Notes: generated from the sequence alone by a model not told the origin. Counted from the stretch's first letter, positions 43,003 to 51,275 are shown. The stretch: 64,000 nt of DNA from Saccharothrix luteola (GCF_020859565.1 NZ_JAJHUO010000024.1:1-64000), one strand, 5' to 3'. A program made the numbers and translations.

Positions 43003-44070
43003 ATGCCGACCCCGCTGACCCAGGAAGCCCTTCGCCGCGCGCCGAAGGTGCTCCTGCACGACCACCTCGACGGTGGCCTCCGCCCGCAGACGGTGATCGA
43101 ACTCGCCGACGCATGCGGCCACCAGGGCTTGCCCACCACGGACCCGGTCGCGCTGGGCGCGTGGTTCCGCGACAACGCCAACTCCGGCTCGCTGGTCCGC
43201 TACCTGGAGGGCTTCGCGCACACGTGCGGCGTCATGCAGGACGAGTCCGCGCTGGTGCGCGTCGCCTCCGAGGCCGTGCAGGACCTCGCTGCCGACGGTG
43301 TCGTGTACGCCGAGATCCGGTACGCGCCGGAGCTGTTCACCGACAAGGGCCTGAGCATGGAGCAGGCCGTCGAGGCGGTGCAGGAGGGCTTCCGCCAGGG
43401 CGAGGCCGCGTCGGGCGGCCGCATCAGGGTCGGCACGCTGCTGTGCGCCATGCGCCAGAACGACGGTTGGCAGCGCATCGCCGACCTCGTGGTCCGCTAC
43501 CGGGACTCGGGCGTGGTCGGCTTCGACATCGCGGGCCCGGAGGCCGGGTTCCCGCCGAGCAAGGAGCTGTCCGCGTTCGAGTACCTGCGGCAGCAGAACG
43601 CGCACTTCACCATCCACGCCGCCGAGGCCGCGGGTGCGGAGTCGGCGTGGGAGGCCGTGCAGCTCGCGGGCGCGGAGCGGCTGGGCCACGGCGTGCGGCT
43701 GGCCGAGGACATCAAGGGCGACGAGGTCGGCCCGCTGGCCGCGTACGTGCGCGACCGGCGCATCGCGCTGGAGATGTGCCCGACGTCGAACGTGCACACC
43801 GGTGCGGTGGCGTCGCTGGCCGAGCACCCGATCAAGCGGATGCACGACCTCGGCTTCCGGGTCACCGTGAACACCGACAACCGGCTGATGAGCATGGTGT
43901 CGCTGACCGGCGAGTTCGCCACCGCGGTCGAGCACTTCGGGTTCGGCTGGGACGACCTGCGCAAGTTCACCGTCAACGCCGCCAAGGCCGCGTTCATCTC
44001 GCACGAGGAGCGCCGGGTGCTGATCCAGGACGTGATCGAGCCGGCTTACACCGCTCTGGCGCAGCCGTAA
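43003..44070 (+). CDS. add: adenosine deaminase
   Basis: 355 residues; converts adenosine and deoxyadenosine to inosine forms. Zinc ligands H19 and H21 lie in HDHLDGGLRP; the HAAEAAG block, the MCPTSNVHTGAV block and NTDNR complete the active site. The ATG at 43003 begins the family-conserved MPTPLTxEALRRAPK region. No ribosome binding site is visible because a palindrome occupies that position. It stands downstream of the nucleoside operon with a strong hairpin behind it. Confidence 0.95.
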   Translation: MPTPLTQEALRRAPKVLLHDHLDGGLRPQTVIELADACGHQGLPTTDPVALGAWFRDNANSGSLVRYLEGFAHTCGVMQDESALVRVASEAVQDLAADGVVYAEIRYAPELFTDKGLSMEQAVEAVQEGFRQGEAASGGRIRVGTLLCAMRQNDGWQRIADLVVRYRDSGVVGFDIAGPEAGFPPSKELSAFEYLRQQNAHFTIHAAEAAGAESAWEAVQLAGAERLGHGVRLAEDIKGDEVGPLAAYVRDRRIALEMCPTSNVHTGAVASLAEHPIKRMHDLGFRVTVNTDNRLMSMVSLTGEFATAVEHFGFGWDDLRKFTVNAAKAAFISHEERRVLIQDVIEPAYTALAQP

Positions 44071-44076
44071 CGCAAA

Positions 44077-44113
44077 GCAGAGGTCGCGGGCCCTCGTGAC
44101 CCGCGACCTCTGC
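44077..44113. terminator. bidirectional terminator between add and the Rv3311-like gene
   Basis: Perfect 14-bp stem GCAGAGGTCGCGGG / CCCGCGACCTCTGC with a 9-nt loop, placed 7 nt past the add stop and 15 nt past the stop of the converging gene. It should end both transcripts. Confidence 0.85.
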
Positions 44114-44127
44114 CGGCGAACAACTGC

Positions 44128-45336
44128 TCAGTGGACCTTGAGCCGGTCCTCGAACGCCGCCACGAGCGTCCGCCACGCCACCTGCTCGTCGTCGAACGGC
44201 GCGCTGGGCGCCAGCCGCGTCGGGTCCGGCTTGAGCACGTACGACACCAGCCACCCCAGCCGCTCGGACTGGTTCAGCGCGACCTTCACGGTGTCGTCGT
44301 TCGCCCACTCGCCCGCGTCCTCCAGCAGTTCGACCACGAGGTCGAGCTGCGTGGGGTCGACCGCGTCCGGGCCGTCGGCGATGTCCTCGTCCAGACCCGT
44401 GAGCACGTAGACGTTGTCCGGGTCGACCTCGACCTCCAGGTCACCGCCGGTCGCCTTGGTGACCAGCTCGCCCCAGGTCGACACCTCGGCCAGGTCGTTG
44501 TCGTCGGCCTCGACGATGAACCGGGCCAGCGCGCGCGGCGAGCCGAACACGTCGATCCTGCCCTTGCGGCCGAGGAAGACCGGCTGGTCGTCCAGGTAGC
44601 AGCGCAGCGTGTAGTACTCGCCCGCACCGCTGATGATCTTGATCGGGTCGATGCCGACCTCGCCCCAGAAGCCGACCGGCTCGTCGCCGTCCTCTTCGTC
44701 CTCCTCCGCGGAGGCCGCCGCGGCGGCGTTGGCCTCCTCGAACTCGGCCAGTTCGTCCTGCGCGGCCTTGAGCGCGGTCTCGTCGACCTCCGGCGTGGCC
44801 ACGACCTCGTCGATCGCGTCCAGCACCTCGTCCCACTTCTCGGCGACGACCTGGGAGATCTCGGTCCACAACGCCTGACCCTCGCGGCCGGTGAACGGCA
44901 GCGTGCCCTGCGGGAGCAGCGCGAAGCCCTCCGCCGAGTCGAGGATCTCGTGCACCTTCTCCAGCTCGCAGACGTCCGCGAGCGACCGCACGATGGAGAT
45001 CACGTCGGCGAGTTCGCCGATGACCCACGTGTCGGGCTCCTCGGAGACCAGTTCGGGCACGCCGACCAGGTCGAACTGGTGGTTGTCGTCCGGCGACAGC
45101 TCACCGACCGACAGCGCGGGCACGACGTGCCACGCGGGGTGGTCGGTCAGGTCGTGCTCTTCGGCCTTGCGCACGAACGCCGCCAAGTGCGCGGCATCGG
45201 GGAACGCGTACAGGTCCTCCTCGTGGCCGAGGAAGGCTTCCCACTCCTCGCCCTCTTCCCGCCAGCGCGGGGCCCACAGGGTGACGACATCACCCTGGGT
45301 GAGCCCCAGCTCGATCGGGACGATGTCCTGTGCCAT
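44128..45336 (-). CDS. conserved actinobacterial protein (Rv3311-like)
   Basis: 402 residues, acidic, no signal or membrane segments. The start MAQDIVPIELGLTQGDVVTLWAPRWREEGEEWEAFLG and the NQFDLVGVPELV block resemble, from memory, M. tuberculosis Rv3311, which also lies by add. Some databases call relatives primosomal proteins without evidence I know of. An acidic Ala/Glu/Asp linker (~200-225) divides it into two alpha/beta halves, both with DLxAFV/ARFIVEADDNDLAE-type segments, suggesting an internal duplication. Function unknown. Confidence 0.8.
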   Translation of the reverse strand: MAQDIVPIELGLTQGDVVTLWAPRWREEGEEWEAFLGHEEDLYAFPDAAHLAAFVRKAEEHDLTDHPAWHVVPALSVGELSPDDNHQFDLVGVPELVSEEPDTWVIGELADVISIVRSLADVCELEKVHEILDSAEGFALLPQGTLPFTGREGQALWTEISQVVAEKWDEVLDAIDEVVATPEVDETALKAAQDELAEFEEANAAAAASAEEDEEDGDEPVGFWGEVGIDPIKIISGAGEYYTLRCYLDDQPVFLGRKGRIDVFGSPRALARFIVEADDNDLAEVSTWGELVTKATGGDLEVEVDPDNVYVLTGLDEDIADGPDAVDPTQLDLVVELLEDAGEWANDDTVKVALNQSERLGWLVSYVLKPDPTRLAPSAPFDDEQVAWRTLVAAFEDRLKVH

Positions 45337-45401
45337 CCGACCTCCCGGTCACGCCATGCCCCTTTGCGATGCGGGGGCAAGAGTACGGGGTCGATCAGGT
45401 G

Positions 45402-45890
45402 CTACTGCCGTTGACCACGGAAAGGGTCCGCGAAGTAGTCGTCGTCGTCCGTTTCCTCGGGTCGGGGACGCGGCGCGGCGCGGCCCCTCACCTGTCCGGC
45501 CCACGGCGGCGCGGTGGCTCCGGCCGTCCTCGCCGGCGCCGTCGTCGGCGGCGTGACCAGCGGGGGAAGGGCCGGCGCCGTCTTCAAGGGCGGCGGCCCG
45601 GCGAACGCCTCCACCGCCATCGCCATGCCGTCGCCCAACGACTTGGCCAGCTCGTTGTAGCTCTTCTGCACCGCCGCGTCCGTGGCCAGCCGCGCCGTCT
45701 CCACGACCAGCCTGCCGACCGCGTCCGGTCCCTGCGCCAACGCGTTCGGGTGCAGGTCGAGCGCCTTCAGCTCACCCGACGCGGTCGCCGTGGCGCGGGC
45801 CAGGCGGGTCGGGTGCTCGGCGCTGCCGGTGGTGCGGGCCAGCACCTCGGTCAGGCCCTCGGCCGCCGCGAGCCGTTGTTCCTGCGTCAC
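45402..45890 (-). CDS. YbaB-like protein of the second T7SS-type cluster
   Basis: 162 residues. The central part (GELKALDLHPNALAQGPDAVGRLVVETARLATDAAVQKSYNELA) follows the YbaB pattern of a Leu-rich strand, a P-x-A-L turn and a long helix. The C-terminal ~65 residues are Pro/Ala-rich and then acidic (TDDDDYF). It overlaps the preceding YbaB-like gene by 4 nt. It is probably a small nucleoid- or secretion-cluster-associated protein; the family call is weaker than for 33464-33991. Confidence 0.6.
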   Translation of the reverse strand: MTQEQRLAAAEGLTEVLARTTGSAEHPTRLARATATASGELKALDLHPNALAQGPDAVGRLVVETARLATDAAVQKSYNELAKSLGDGMAMAVEAFAGPPPLKTAPALPPLVTPPTTAPARTAGATAPPWAGQVRGRAAPRPRPEETDDDDYFADPFRGQRQ

Positions 45891-46276
45891 CGCGACTCCC
45901 TCAGGTACGTGCCGTGGAACTCGTCGTCGTCCGGACCGCGGTCGTCCGGGCCGGGCTCGAACCCGATCTCGGCCAACGCCCGCACCGCCGCCGGGTCGGC
46001 CACCCGCGCCAACGTCCGGTGCAGGCGCGACGCCGCGTCCCGGGACGCCCGCGCCGACACGCGCAGGATCTCGTCCGCCAACGCCCGCGGTCCCATGTTC
46101 AACGCCGACGGCGAAACCCGCACCTCCTGCGGCGGTCCGCCGGGCGCGGCGACGACCGTGACCGCGCCGTCGGGTGACGACGCCCGGCCGAGCACCGGGC
46201 CGGTGCGGGCCACGTGCTCGACCACTTGCCGCTCGGTGTCGGCGACCCGCCGGGCCGCCCGCTGCGTCTCGTCCAC
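45887..46276 (-). CDS. YbaB/EbfC-like protein
   Basis: 129 residues. RASSPDGAVTVVAAPGGPPQEVRVSPSALNMGPRALADEILRVSARASRDAASRL matches the strand-turn-helix order of YbaB-family proteins found in actinobacterial WXG clusters. It is 13 nt downstream of the WXG-NlpC/P60 gene and overlaps the next gene by 4 nt. Confidence 0.7.
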   Translation of the reverse strand: MDETQRAARRVADTERQVVEHVARTGPVLGRASSPDGAVTVVAAPGGPPQEVRVSPSALNMGPRALADEILRVSARASRDAASRLHRTLARVADPAAVRALAEIGFEPGPDDRGPDDDEFHGTYLRESR

Positions 46277-46289
46277 GTCTCAGCCCGTC

Positions 46290-47447
46290 TCAGCCGGTCG
46301 GTCGGTAGAAGCCCATGAAGCCCATGCCGCTGTTGCTCGTGCGGATCGGGTTGACCTGCACCGGATCGCCCGCCTCCACCATCTGCCCGTTGCCGATCAC
46401 CATGGCCACGTGCCCGTCCCACACCACCAGGTCGCCGGGCAGCAGCTGGTCCGGCGGCACGGACGCGCCCATCGCCTGTGACGACGCGGGCCGCGGGATG
46501 TCGAACCCGGCCCCGCCGTACGCCCACTGGGTCAGGCCGCTGCAGTCCGTGCCCTGGGGCGGGTTCGCGCCGCCCCACACGTACGGGGTGCCCAGAGCGG
46601 ACAACGCGTTGCGCACGGCGCGTGCGGCGGTCTCGTTGGGCGCTTCGGCGGAGCTGCCGTCGGGCAGGTTCACGCCGACGCCGGTGCCGGGCTGCGGCGG
46701 GATGGCCACGGGCAGGCGCGGCCCGGTGGGCTCACCGCCACCACCTCCACCACCGCCACCGCCACCTCCACCGGACCCGCCACCGCCACCAGACCCACCG
46801 CCGGATCCACCACCGGACGAGGAAGACGACCCACCCGCGTCGCCCGCCGACGACGTCGAAGTGGTGCCACCGCTCTCCACGCCCAACGGGTCGCCGATCC
46901 CGGCGAAGTCCGGCTGCGCCAAACCCTGCAACCGCGCGACCACGGCCGTCAGCTCGGCGCGGACCTTCTCCAGCTCCTGACCGGTCTTGCCCTCGTACTC
47001 ACGGGCCTTCGCGGTCACCTCCGCCGCCACCGCGAGCACCGCGCCGATGCCGCCGAACGCGCCCGCCGCGACCGCCGCCGCCAGCCGGGGCCACGCCCAG
47101 CCGGTGAACTCGTCGATCAGGCCCTGGATCGCGGTCTTGCCGGCGTTCACCGCGTCCACCGCCGTGGTGGCGGCCTGCTGGGTCGCCGTCGCGTTGCGCG
47201 CCAACGTGCCGACGCCACCGGAGAACGCGGCGACGCGGGTCTGGAACGCGTTCGCCTTCTCCCCGTACCACTCGCTCATGGCGGCGTTCGCCGCGCCCGT
47301 GTGCCTGCCGTCGAGCTCGGCCAACGCCGAGGACGCCCGTCCGAACGCCTCGGCCGCGCCCGTCGCGCCGCCGGTGTCGCCCTCCAGCCTGGCCAGGTGG
47401 TCCTTCATCGGCTGGACCAGAGCCGCCAGGAAGCCTCCGACGTCCAC
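46290..47447 (-). CDS. WXG100-like protein fused to NlpC/P60 peptidase
   Basis: 385 residues from the GTG ending at 47447, 1 nt after the stop of the EspC-like gene. Residues ~1-170 are helical and WXG/ESX-like (SEWYGEKANAFQTRVAAF). A Gly/Ser linker (~190-237) with about 35 glycines follows. The C-terminal NlpC/P60 domain has Cys302 in GTDCSGLTQW and His346 in VVWDGHVAMVIG, with a downstream acidic/polar residue around MVEAGDP. NlpC/P60 enzymes cut peptidoglycan stem peptides. The architecture suggests a T7SS-exported wall hydrolase. No signal peptide is present, which fits T7SS rather than Sec export. Confidence 0.85.
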   Translation of the reverse strand: MDVGGFLAALVQPMKDHLARLEGDTGGATGAAEAFGRASSALAELDGRHTGAANAAMSEWYGEKANAFQTRVAAFSGGVGTLARNATATQQAATTAVDAVNAGKTAIQGLIDEFTGWAWPRLAAAVAAGAFGGIGAVLAVAAEVTAKAREYEGKTGQELEKVRAELTAVVARLQGLAQPDFAGIGDPLGVESGGTTSTSSAGDAGGSSSSSGGGSGGGSGGGGGSGGGGGGGGGGGGGEPTGPRLPVAIPPQPGTGVGVNLPDGSSAEAPNETAARAVRNALSALGTPYVWGGANPPQGTDCSGLTQWAYGGAGFDIPRPASSQAMGASVPPDQLLPGDLVVWDGHVAMVIGNGQMVEAGDPVQVNPIRTSNSGMGFMGFYRPTG

Positions 47448-47448
47448 G

Positions 47449-47772
47449 TCAGACCTGTGCCGCCCGGTCGAGGTCGGCGCTGGTGCGCGCCTCCTGCTCG
47501 GTGTAGGCCCGGCCGGTCTTCGCGACCTCCGCGGCGAACGCCGACAACCCGGCCGAGGCGGCGGCCACACCGTCCACTTGGGCCTGTGCCGCTCGCTGGA
47601 ACGCCGCGCCGAGCCCGACCTCGTCGCCGATCCTGCCGAAGCTGCCCGCGGCCAACGACGTCGTGCCCGCCAACGTGGACGTGCCCACCGCGCCGACCTC
47701 GCCCGCCAGACCTGCCGCCGTGCTGCCGTACGCCGACAGCGCCGCGGTGTCGACGCCGAAACCCCGTTCCAC
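47449..47772 (-). CDS. EspC-like T7SS target protein
   Basis: 107 residues from the GTG ending at 47772, with AGGGGG ~7 nt upstream; the frame continues 5' but without family features. FGVDTAALSAYGSTAAGLAGEVGAV and the Ala-rich second helix (AQVDGVAAASAGLSAFAAEVAKTGRAYTEQEA) follow the EspC/PF10824 helical hairpin with a Y-x(3)-E/D-like end (AYTEQE). It is the first gene of the WXG-NlpC/P60 cluster. Confidence 0.7.
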   Translation of the reverse strand: MERGFGVDTAALSAYGSTAAGLAGEVGAVGTSTLAGTTSLAAGSFGRIGDEVGLGAAFQRAAQAQVDGVAAASAGLSAFAAEVAKTGRAYTEQEARTSADLDRAAQV

Positions 47773-47876
47773 CCTCGTCCCCCTTTTGGTGCCGTGCGAA
47801 CGCGATCCTGCCCCATCCGCCGGCGGGTTGTGCGGCGTTCGGCGAGATCCTGCCCCGATGAGCGGTACCGCCGGCG

Positions 47877-48467
47877 GTGTCGTCACCTGATCATGTGTAC
47901 GTGGGTGTTTTGCGCCATTGGGAACGGATTGTGGCGTGGCTCGACCACCACGCCCCCTTGACCGGATCGGCGTTCGTGCCCCCTGAGGACAGCGCCGCGG
48001 TCGAGGCGCTGGCGGCTGCGAGCGGCCTCGAGCCGCCCGCCGACCTGCGCGCGTGGTGGGCGGTGTGCGGCGGCACCGCCGACTTGGCGTTCGCGGAGGT
48101 GCTGCCGCCGTTCTACACGCCGCTCGGCCCGTCCAACGCGTTGCGCTCGTGGCGGTTGAAGGAGCGGTTCTGGCCCGCGGACCTCGGCACCGAGGCGGGC
48201 ACGCCGACGACCGGGTTCCACCCGATGTGGCTGCCGATCGCGTTCGACGGGTGCGGTGACGCGTTGGCGGTCGACCTGCGGCCGGGCGTGCTGTCGGGGT
48301 GCGTGGTCGAGTGGGACCGCGAGGCGGGCGAGATGCTCAAACCCGAGTGGACGAGCCTGGACGAGATGCTGGACCAGGTCGCCACGGCCCTGGAGCACCG
48401 CGGCCGGCTCGGTCACTGCGAGCCGTTGGTGACGACGGACGGCCGGCTGGGCTGGTTCACGAACTAG
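47877..48467 (+). CDS. SMI1/KNR4-family protein
   Basis: 196 residues. PPEDSAAVEALAAASGLEPPADLRAWWAVCGG, MWLPIAFDGCGDALAVDLRPG and VVEWDREAGEM are the ordered blocks of the SMI1/KNR4 (SUKH) superfamily. Many bacterial members are immunity proteins of polymorphic toxins. It is divergently read from the T7SS-type cluster with ~105 bp between starts. The start is uncertain: GTG at 47877, 47895 or 47901, none with a strong ribosome binding site. An immunity role is possible; no partner toxin is identified. Confidence 0.8.
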   Translation: MSSPDHVYVGVLRHWERIVAWLDHHAPLTGSAFVPPEDSAAVEALAAASGLEPPADLRAWWAVCGGTADLAFAEVLPPFYTPLGPSNALRSWRLKERFWPADLGTEAGTPTTGFHPMWLPIAFDGCGDALAVDLRPGVLSGCVVEWDREAGEMLKPEWTSLDEMLDQVATALEHRGRLGHCEPLVTTDGRLGWFTN

Positions 48468-48486
48468 TGAACCGTTCGTCGTGAGC

Positions 48487-48545
48487 GTTGAACTCGGGGG
48501 TCCTGGACGTTCGACACGCGCGTGCTGAACGTAGGACACGCGTGG
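48487..48545. repeat. second locus of the 22-bp repeat family, three units
   Basis: Cores at 48487 (GTTGAACT), 48509 (GTTCGACA) and 48531 (GTAGGACA) are 22 bp apart. They read in the orientation of the right half of the array at 6577-6664. It begins ~20 nt after the SMI1/KNR4-like stop. The third unit is degenerate. Confidence 0.75.
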
Positions 48546-48644
48546 TGATCACACTGGTGGGTGAAAGCTCGGGGTGCCGGCGTGCCGAGGTCGGCGAGGT
48601 GACGTTGGCTGCGGGGAGGGTGTCGACCTCCACGGGAGCCGGAC

Positions 48645-49946
48645 ATGCAGAGCAGCCGCATCGGAGCCGCCTGTCTGGCGGTCGTCGTCGCCGTCCTCTC
48701 GACCGGGTGGGCGCCGGGCCCTCAGCCGAGGCTCGCGGCGGCGGTGAACCCCTTGCGGCCGGTCGCGCCGGACGACGTGTACGCCGACCCGAGCCACGGG
48801 TTCCTCGTGCTGGTCGAAGGCGACGCCGCGCTGTACGAGAACGAGACCGAGGGGCCGGTGGCGATCGGCGGCGACGTCCGGTTCCGGCAGTACAACGCGG
48901 GCCCCAACCACCCCGGCACGTACGTCCTCCCCGGTGACACGCGGCCGACCAGCCTCGTCATCGGTGGCGCGCCCGACTTCGCGCACAGCACGGGCACGCT
49001 CAGCGTGCTCAACGATTCCTACGCCAAGATCGGCGACCTGAGCGGCTCGGACGTGCACCCGTCCGGCGGCGTGACGTGGGTCGTGCCCGCCGGGGCCGCC
49101 CCCGCCACCCCGCCGGGTATCTCGATCCAGAGCCCGCAGTCCGCCGAGTCGGTCGGCGGCCCGCACGGGTTCGACTTCGCGTCGTTGTTCGCGACCTACC
49201 GGGGGCTCAACGCGGAGATGTCCGCGTGCCCGGCGACGGTGACGCTGACCGACCAGAACGGGCAGGGCCCGTGGAACGGCACCGACCCGGTCGCGACCAT
49301 CGGCCTGGAGCCGGGGCAGAACGTGCTGAGCCTGACCGCCGGTCGGATGAGCGCGCTGGACAGCGTCAACCCGCGCAACGGCTACCCGCAGCCGGGCGCC
49401 GAGGCGTGGCTGATCGTCAACGTCGACGTGACCGGCGACTACACCTGGGACGTGCCGCAGGTGAGCTGGCAGGGCAACGAGCCGTCACGGCACGTGCTGT
49501 GGAACTTCACCACCTCGGGCACGATCACGCTGCCGCCGGACTCGCCCACGGTGTGGGGCACCGTCTACGCGCCGAACGCCACCCTGGTCGACGACAGCGC
49601 GGCCAACATCGAGGGCGCGGTGGTAGCGAAGTCCCTCGTGGAGGGCCGCGCGACGAGCGGCAGCGGCGGCGAGATCCACTATGCGCCCTTCGCCGACGTC
49701 CTCGTGGAGTGCGCAATCCCCACAACCACAACCACCACGACCACGACTCCGTTCACCACCGAACCGACCACGACCGCGGGCTCCACCATCGGGACCACGA
49801 GCCACCCGGCGGCCGTTCGCCCGGACGGTGGCGAACTGGCCGCGAGCGGCACCCCGGTCCGCGGCCTGCTGGTGCTCGGCGGCCTGCTCCTGCTCTCCGG
49901 CGCGACCGCGCTGGCCCTGACCAGGCTGCGCGACCGCCGCGGCTAG
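48645..49946 (+). CDS. choice-of-anchor A family surface protein
   Basis: 433 residues. A signal peptide (~1-33) leads to a choice-of-anchor-A type domain: GPVAIGGDVRFRQYNAG near residue 70, LWNFTTSGTITLPPDSPTVWGTVYAPNATLVDDSAANIEGAVVAKSL near 285-335. A Thr-rich linker with nine consecutive Thr follows. The end is sorting-signal-like: LAASG at 398-402, a hydrophobic helix and RLRDRRG. LAASG resembles the LAxTG signal of class E sortases with Ser for Thr. GGGAG lies 6 nt before the ATG. It is probably wall-anchored. Confidence 0.82.
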   Translation: MQSSRIGAACLAVVVAVLSTGWAPGPQPRLAAAVNPLRPVAPDDVYADPSHGFLVLVEGDAALYENETEGPVAIGGDVRFRQYNAGPNHPGTYVLPGDTRPTSLVIGGAPDFAHSTGTLSVLNDSYAKIGDLSGSDVHPSGGVTWVVPAGAAPATPPGISIQSPQSAESVGGPHGFDFASLFATYRGLNAEMSACPATVTLTDQNGQGPWNGTDPVATIGLEPGQNVLSLTAGRMSALDSVNPRNGYPQPGAEAWLIVNVDVTGDYTWDVPQVSWQGNEPSRHVLWNFTTSGTITLPPDSPTVWGTVYAPNATLVDDSAANIEGAVVAKSLVEGRATSGSGGEIHYAPFADVLVECAIPTTTTTTTTTPFTTEPTTTAGSTIGTTSHPAAVRPDGGELAASGTPVRGLLVLGGLLLLSGATALALTRLRDRRG

Positions 49947-50053
49947 CACGCGGACCATCCGACCAGCCGGCTGCCCCGCCGAAGCCCGCCCACCACGACC
50001 GCGATCTCCGGTAGAATGAGTAGTCGCAGCTCAGAGCACTCGCTGGAGGTGGC

Positions 50054-50641
50054 ATGGCGGACGTCCACGACGTAGCCGCGGCCGTGCTCGACGGCACCGG
50101 GCCCGAGTCGCCGATGAAGCTGCAGAAGCTCCTCTACTACGCCCAGGCGTGGTACCTGGCCGAGCACGGCGAACCCCTGTTCGACGCCCGGATCGAGGCG
50201 TGGCGGCGAGGTCCCGTGGTGCCCGACGTCTACTACCGCCACCAGGGCCAGTCCGAAATCTGCGCGTGGGAAGAGGGCGATCCGCACCGGCTCACCGACC
50301 GTGAACGCGCGGTCGTCGGCTCGGTGGTCGAGCGGTACGCGCACTTCAGCAGGCACGAGTTGAGCGACATGGCGCACGACGAGGAGCCGTGGCGCGCCGC
50401 GCGCGGCGAGCTGGCCGAGTCCGAGCCGAGCAGCGCGCCCCTCTCGCACGAGGTGATGGCCCGCTACTTCCGCCGGCTGACCAGCGGCGGCGAGGAAGCG
50501 ATCGCCGAGGCCGTCGGCAGCGCCCGGCTGGAGGGCCTGGACGTGCCGGACGACGTGGTGGCCACGATGCGTGCCGTCGCGGCCGGCGAGTTGACCGCGG
50601 ACGAGGCGATCGCCAGGGAGATCGAGGCGCTGCGCCGGTAG
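50054..50641 (+). CDS. Panacea (DUF4065) antitoxin-like protein
   Basis: 195 residues. PMKLQKLLYYAQAWYLAEHGEPLFDARIEAWRRGPVVPDVYYRH is the diagnostic block of DUF4065/SocA/GepA proteins, now called Panacea, a promiscuous antitoxin domain. A C-terminal helical part (~140-195) may contact the partner. GGAGG is 4 nt before the ATG; TAGAAT at 50012-50017 is a possible -10 box. Its stop TAG shares one base with the GTG of the Fic gene, so the pair is translationally coupled. Confidence 0.85.
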   Translation: MADVHDVAAAVLDGTGPESPMKLQKLLYYAQAWYLAEHGEPLFDARIEAWRRGPVVPDVYYRHQGQSEICAWEEGDPHRLTDRERAVVGSVVERYAHFSRHELSDMAHDEEPWRAARGELAESEPSSAPLSHEVMARYFRRLTSGGEEAIAEAVGSARLEGLDVPDDVVATMRAVAAGELTADEAIAREIEALRR

Positions 50642-51216
50642 TGGACGAGGACCCCTACCTGGACCCCGTGTCCGGGGTGCTGCGAAACAACCTGGGCCTG
50701 ACCGACCCGATCGAGTGCGATTTCGCCGAGACGCGCCTGAGCACGATGCGCGTCGAGCAGCTCGCGCTGGCGCCCCTGCCCGGCCTGTACGACCTCGCCC
50801 ACCTGCGCGCCTTCCACCGCCGCATCTTCGGCGACTTCTACCCGTGGGCCGGTGAGATCCGGCGGGTCAACATCGGCAAGTCCGCGTTGTTCGCCGCCTG
50901 GCGGCAGATCGAGCCGTACGCGATCGGCGTGTTCGACGACCTGAAGAAGGAGCGCTACCTGCGCGGCCTGCCGCGGGAGGCGTTCCTGGACCGGTTCACG
51001 CACTACTTCGCCGAGGTCAACGCCGTGCACCCGTTCCGCGAGGGCAACGGGCGCGCGCAGCGGGCGTTCTTCCGCCAGTTGGCGCGGGAGGCGGGCTGGC
51101 GGGTCGCGGTGCACACGCTGGACCGGGTCGCGTTCACCGACGCGTGCGAGCAGAGTCTGACGAGTTCGAACGACTCGTTGCGCGACCTGTTCGACACCGT
51201 CCTGAGCGTCGCGTGA
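50641..51216 (+). CDS. Fic-family protein, likely toxin of the pair
   Basis: 191 residues. The catalytic motif H130-PFREGNGR is complete (HPFx[DE]GNGR), and the FGDFYPWAGEIRRVNIGKS flap is present, so AMP- or other nucleotide transfer is plausible. Near the N-terminus T35-MRV-E39-Q is close to, but not, the inhibitory [ST]xxxE[GN] motif, leaving self-inhibition open. Coupling to the Panacea gene suggests a toxin-antitoxin module. The start is the GTG at 50641. Confidence 0.88.
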   Translation: MDEDPYLDPVSGVLRNNLGLTDPIECDFAETRLSTMRVEQLALAPLPGLYDLAHLRAFHRRIFGDFYPWAGEIRRVNIGKSALFAAWRQIEPYAIGVFDDLKKERYLRGLPREAFLDRFTHYFAEVNAVHPFREGNGRAQRAFFRQLAREAGWRVAVHTLDRVAFTDACEQSLTSSNDSLRDLFDTVLSVA

Positions 51217-51232
51217 TGTGACTCGGCTCACA
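51217..51232. promoter_or_regulatory. CRP-like palindrome TGTGA-N6-TCACA
   Basis: A perfect palindrome TGTGA CTCGGC TCACA, extended to GATGTGA/TCACATC (51215-51234), starts at the end of the fic gene and lies ~44 bp before the sigma-factor start. It equals the CRP-family consensus. It may control the sigma/anti-sigma/ABC operon. No experiment supports this here. Confidence 0.6.
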
Positions 51233-51275
51233 TCGGGCCGAGAACCTTTTCCGCGAGCGGGGCGTCTTGCCGGGT

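Noticed and set aside
50671..50760. Class II Fic inhibitory motif at the N-terminus
   Set aside because: T35-x3-E39 is followed by Gln, not Gly or Asn, so the consensus is not met.
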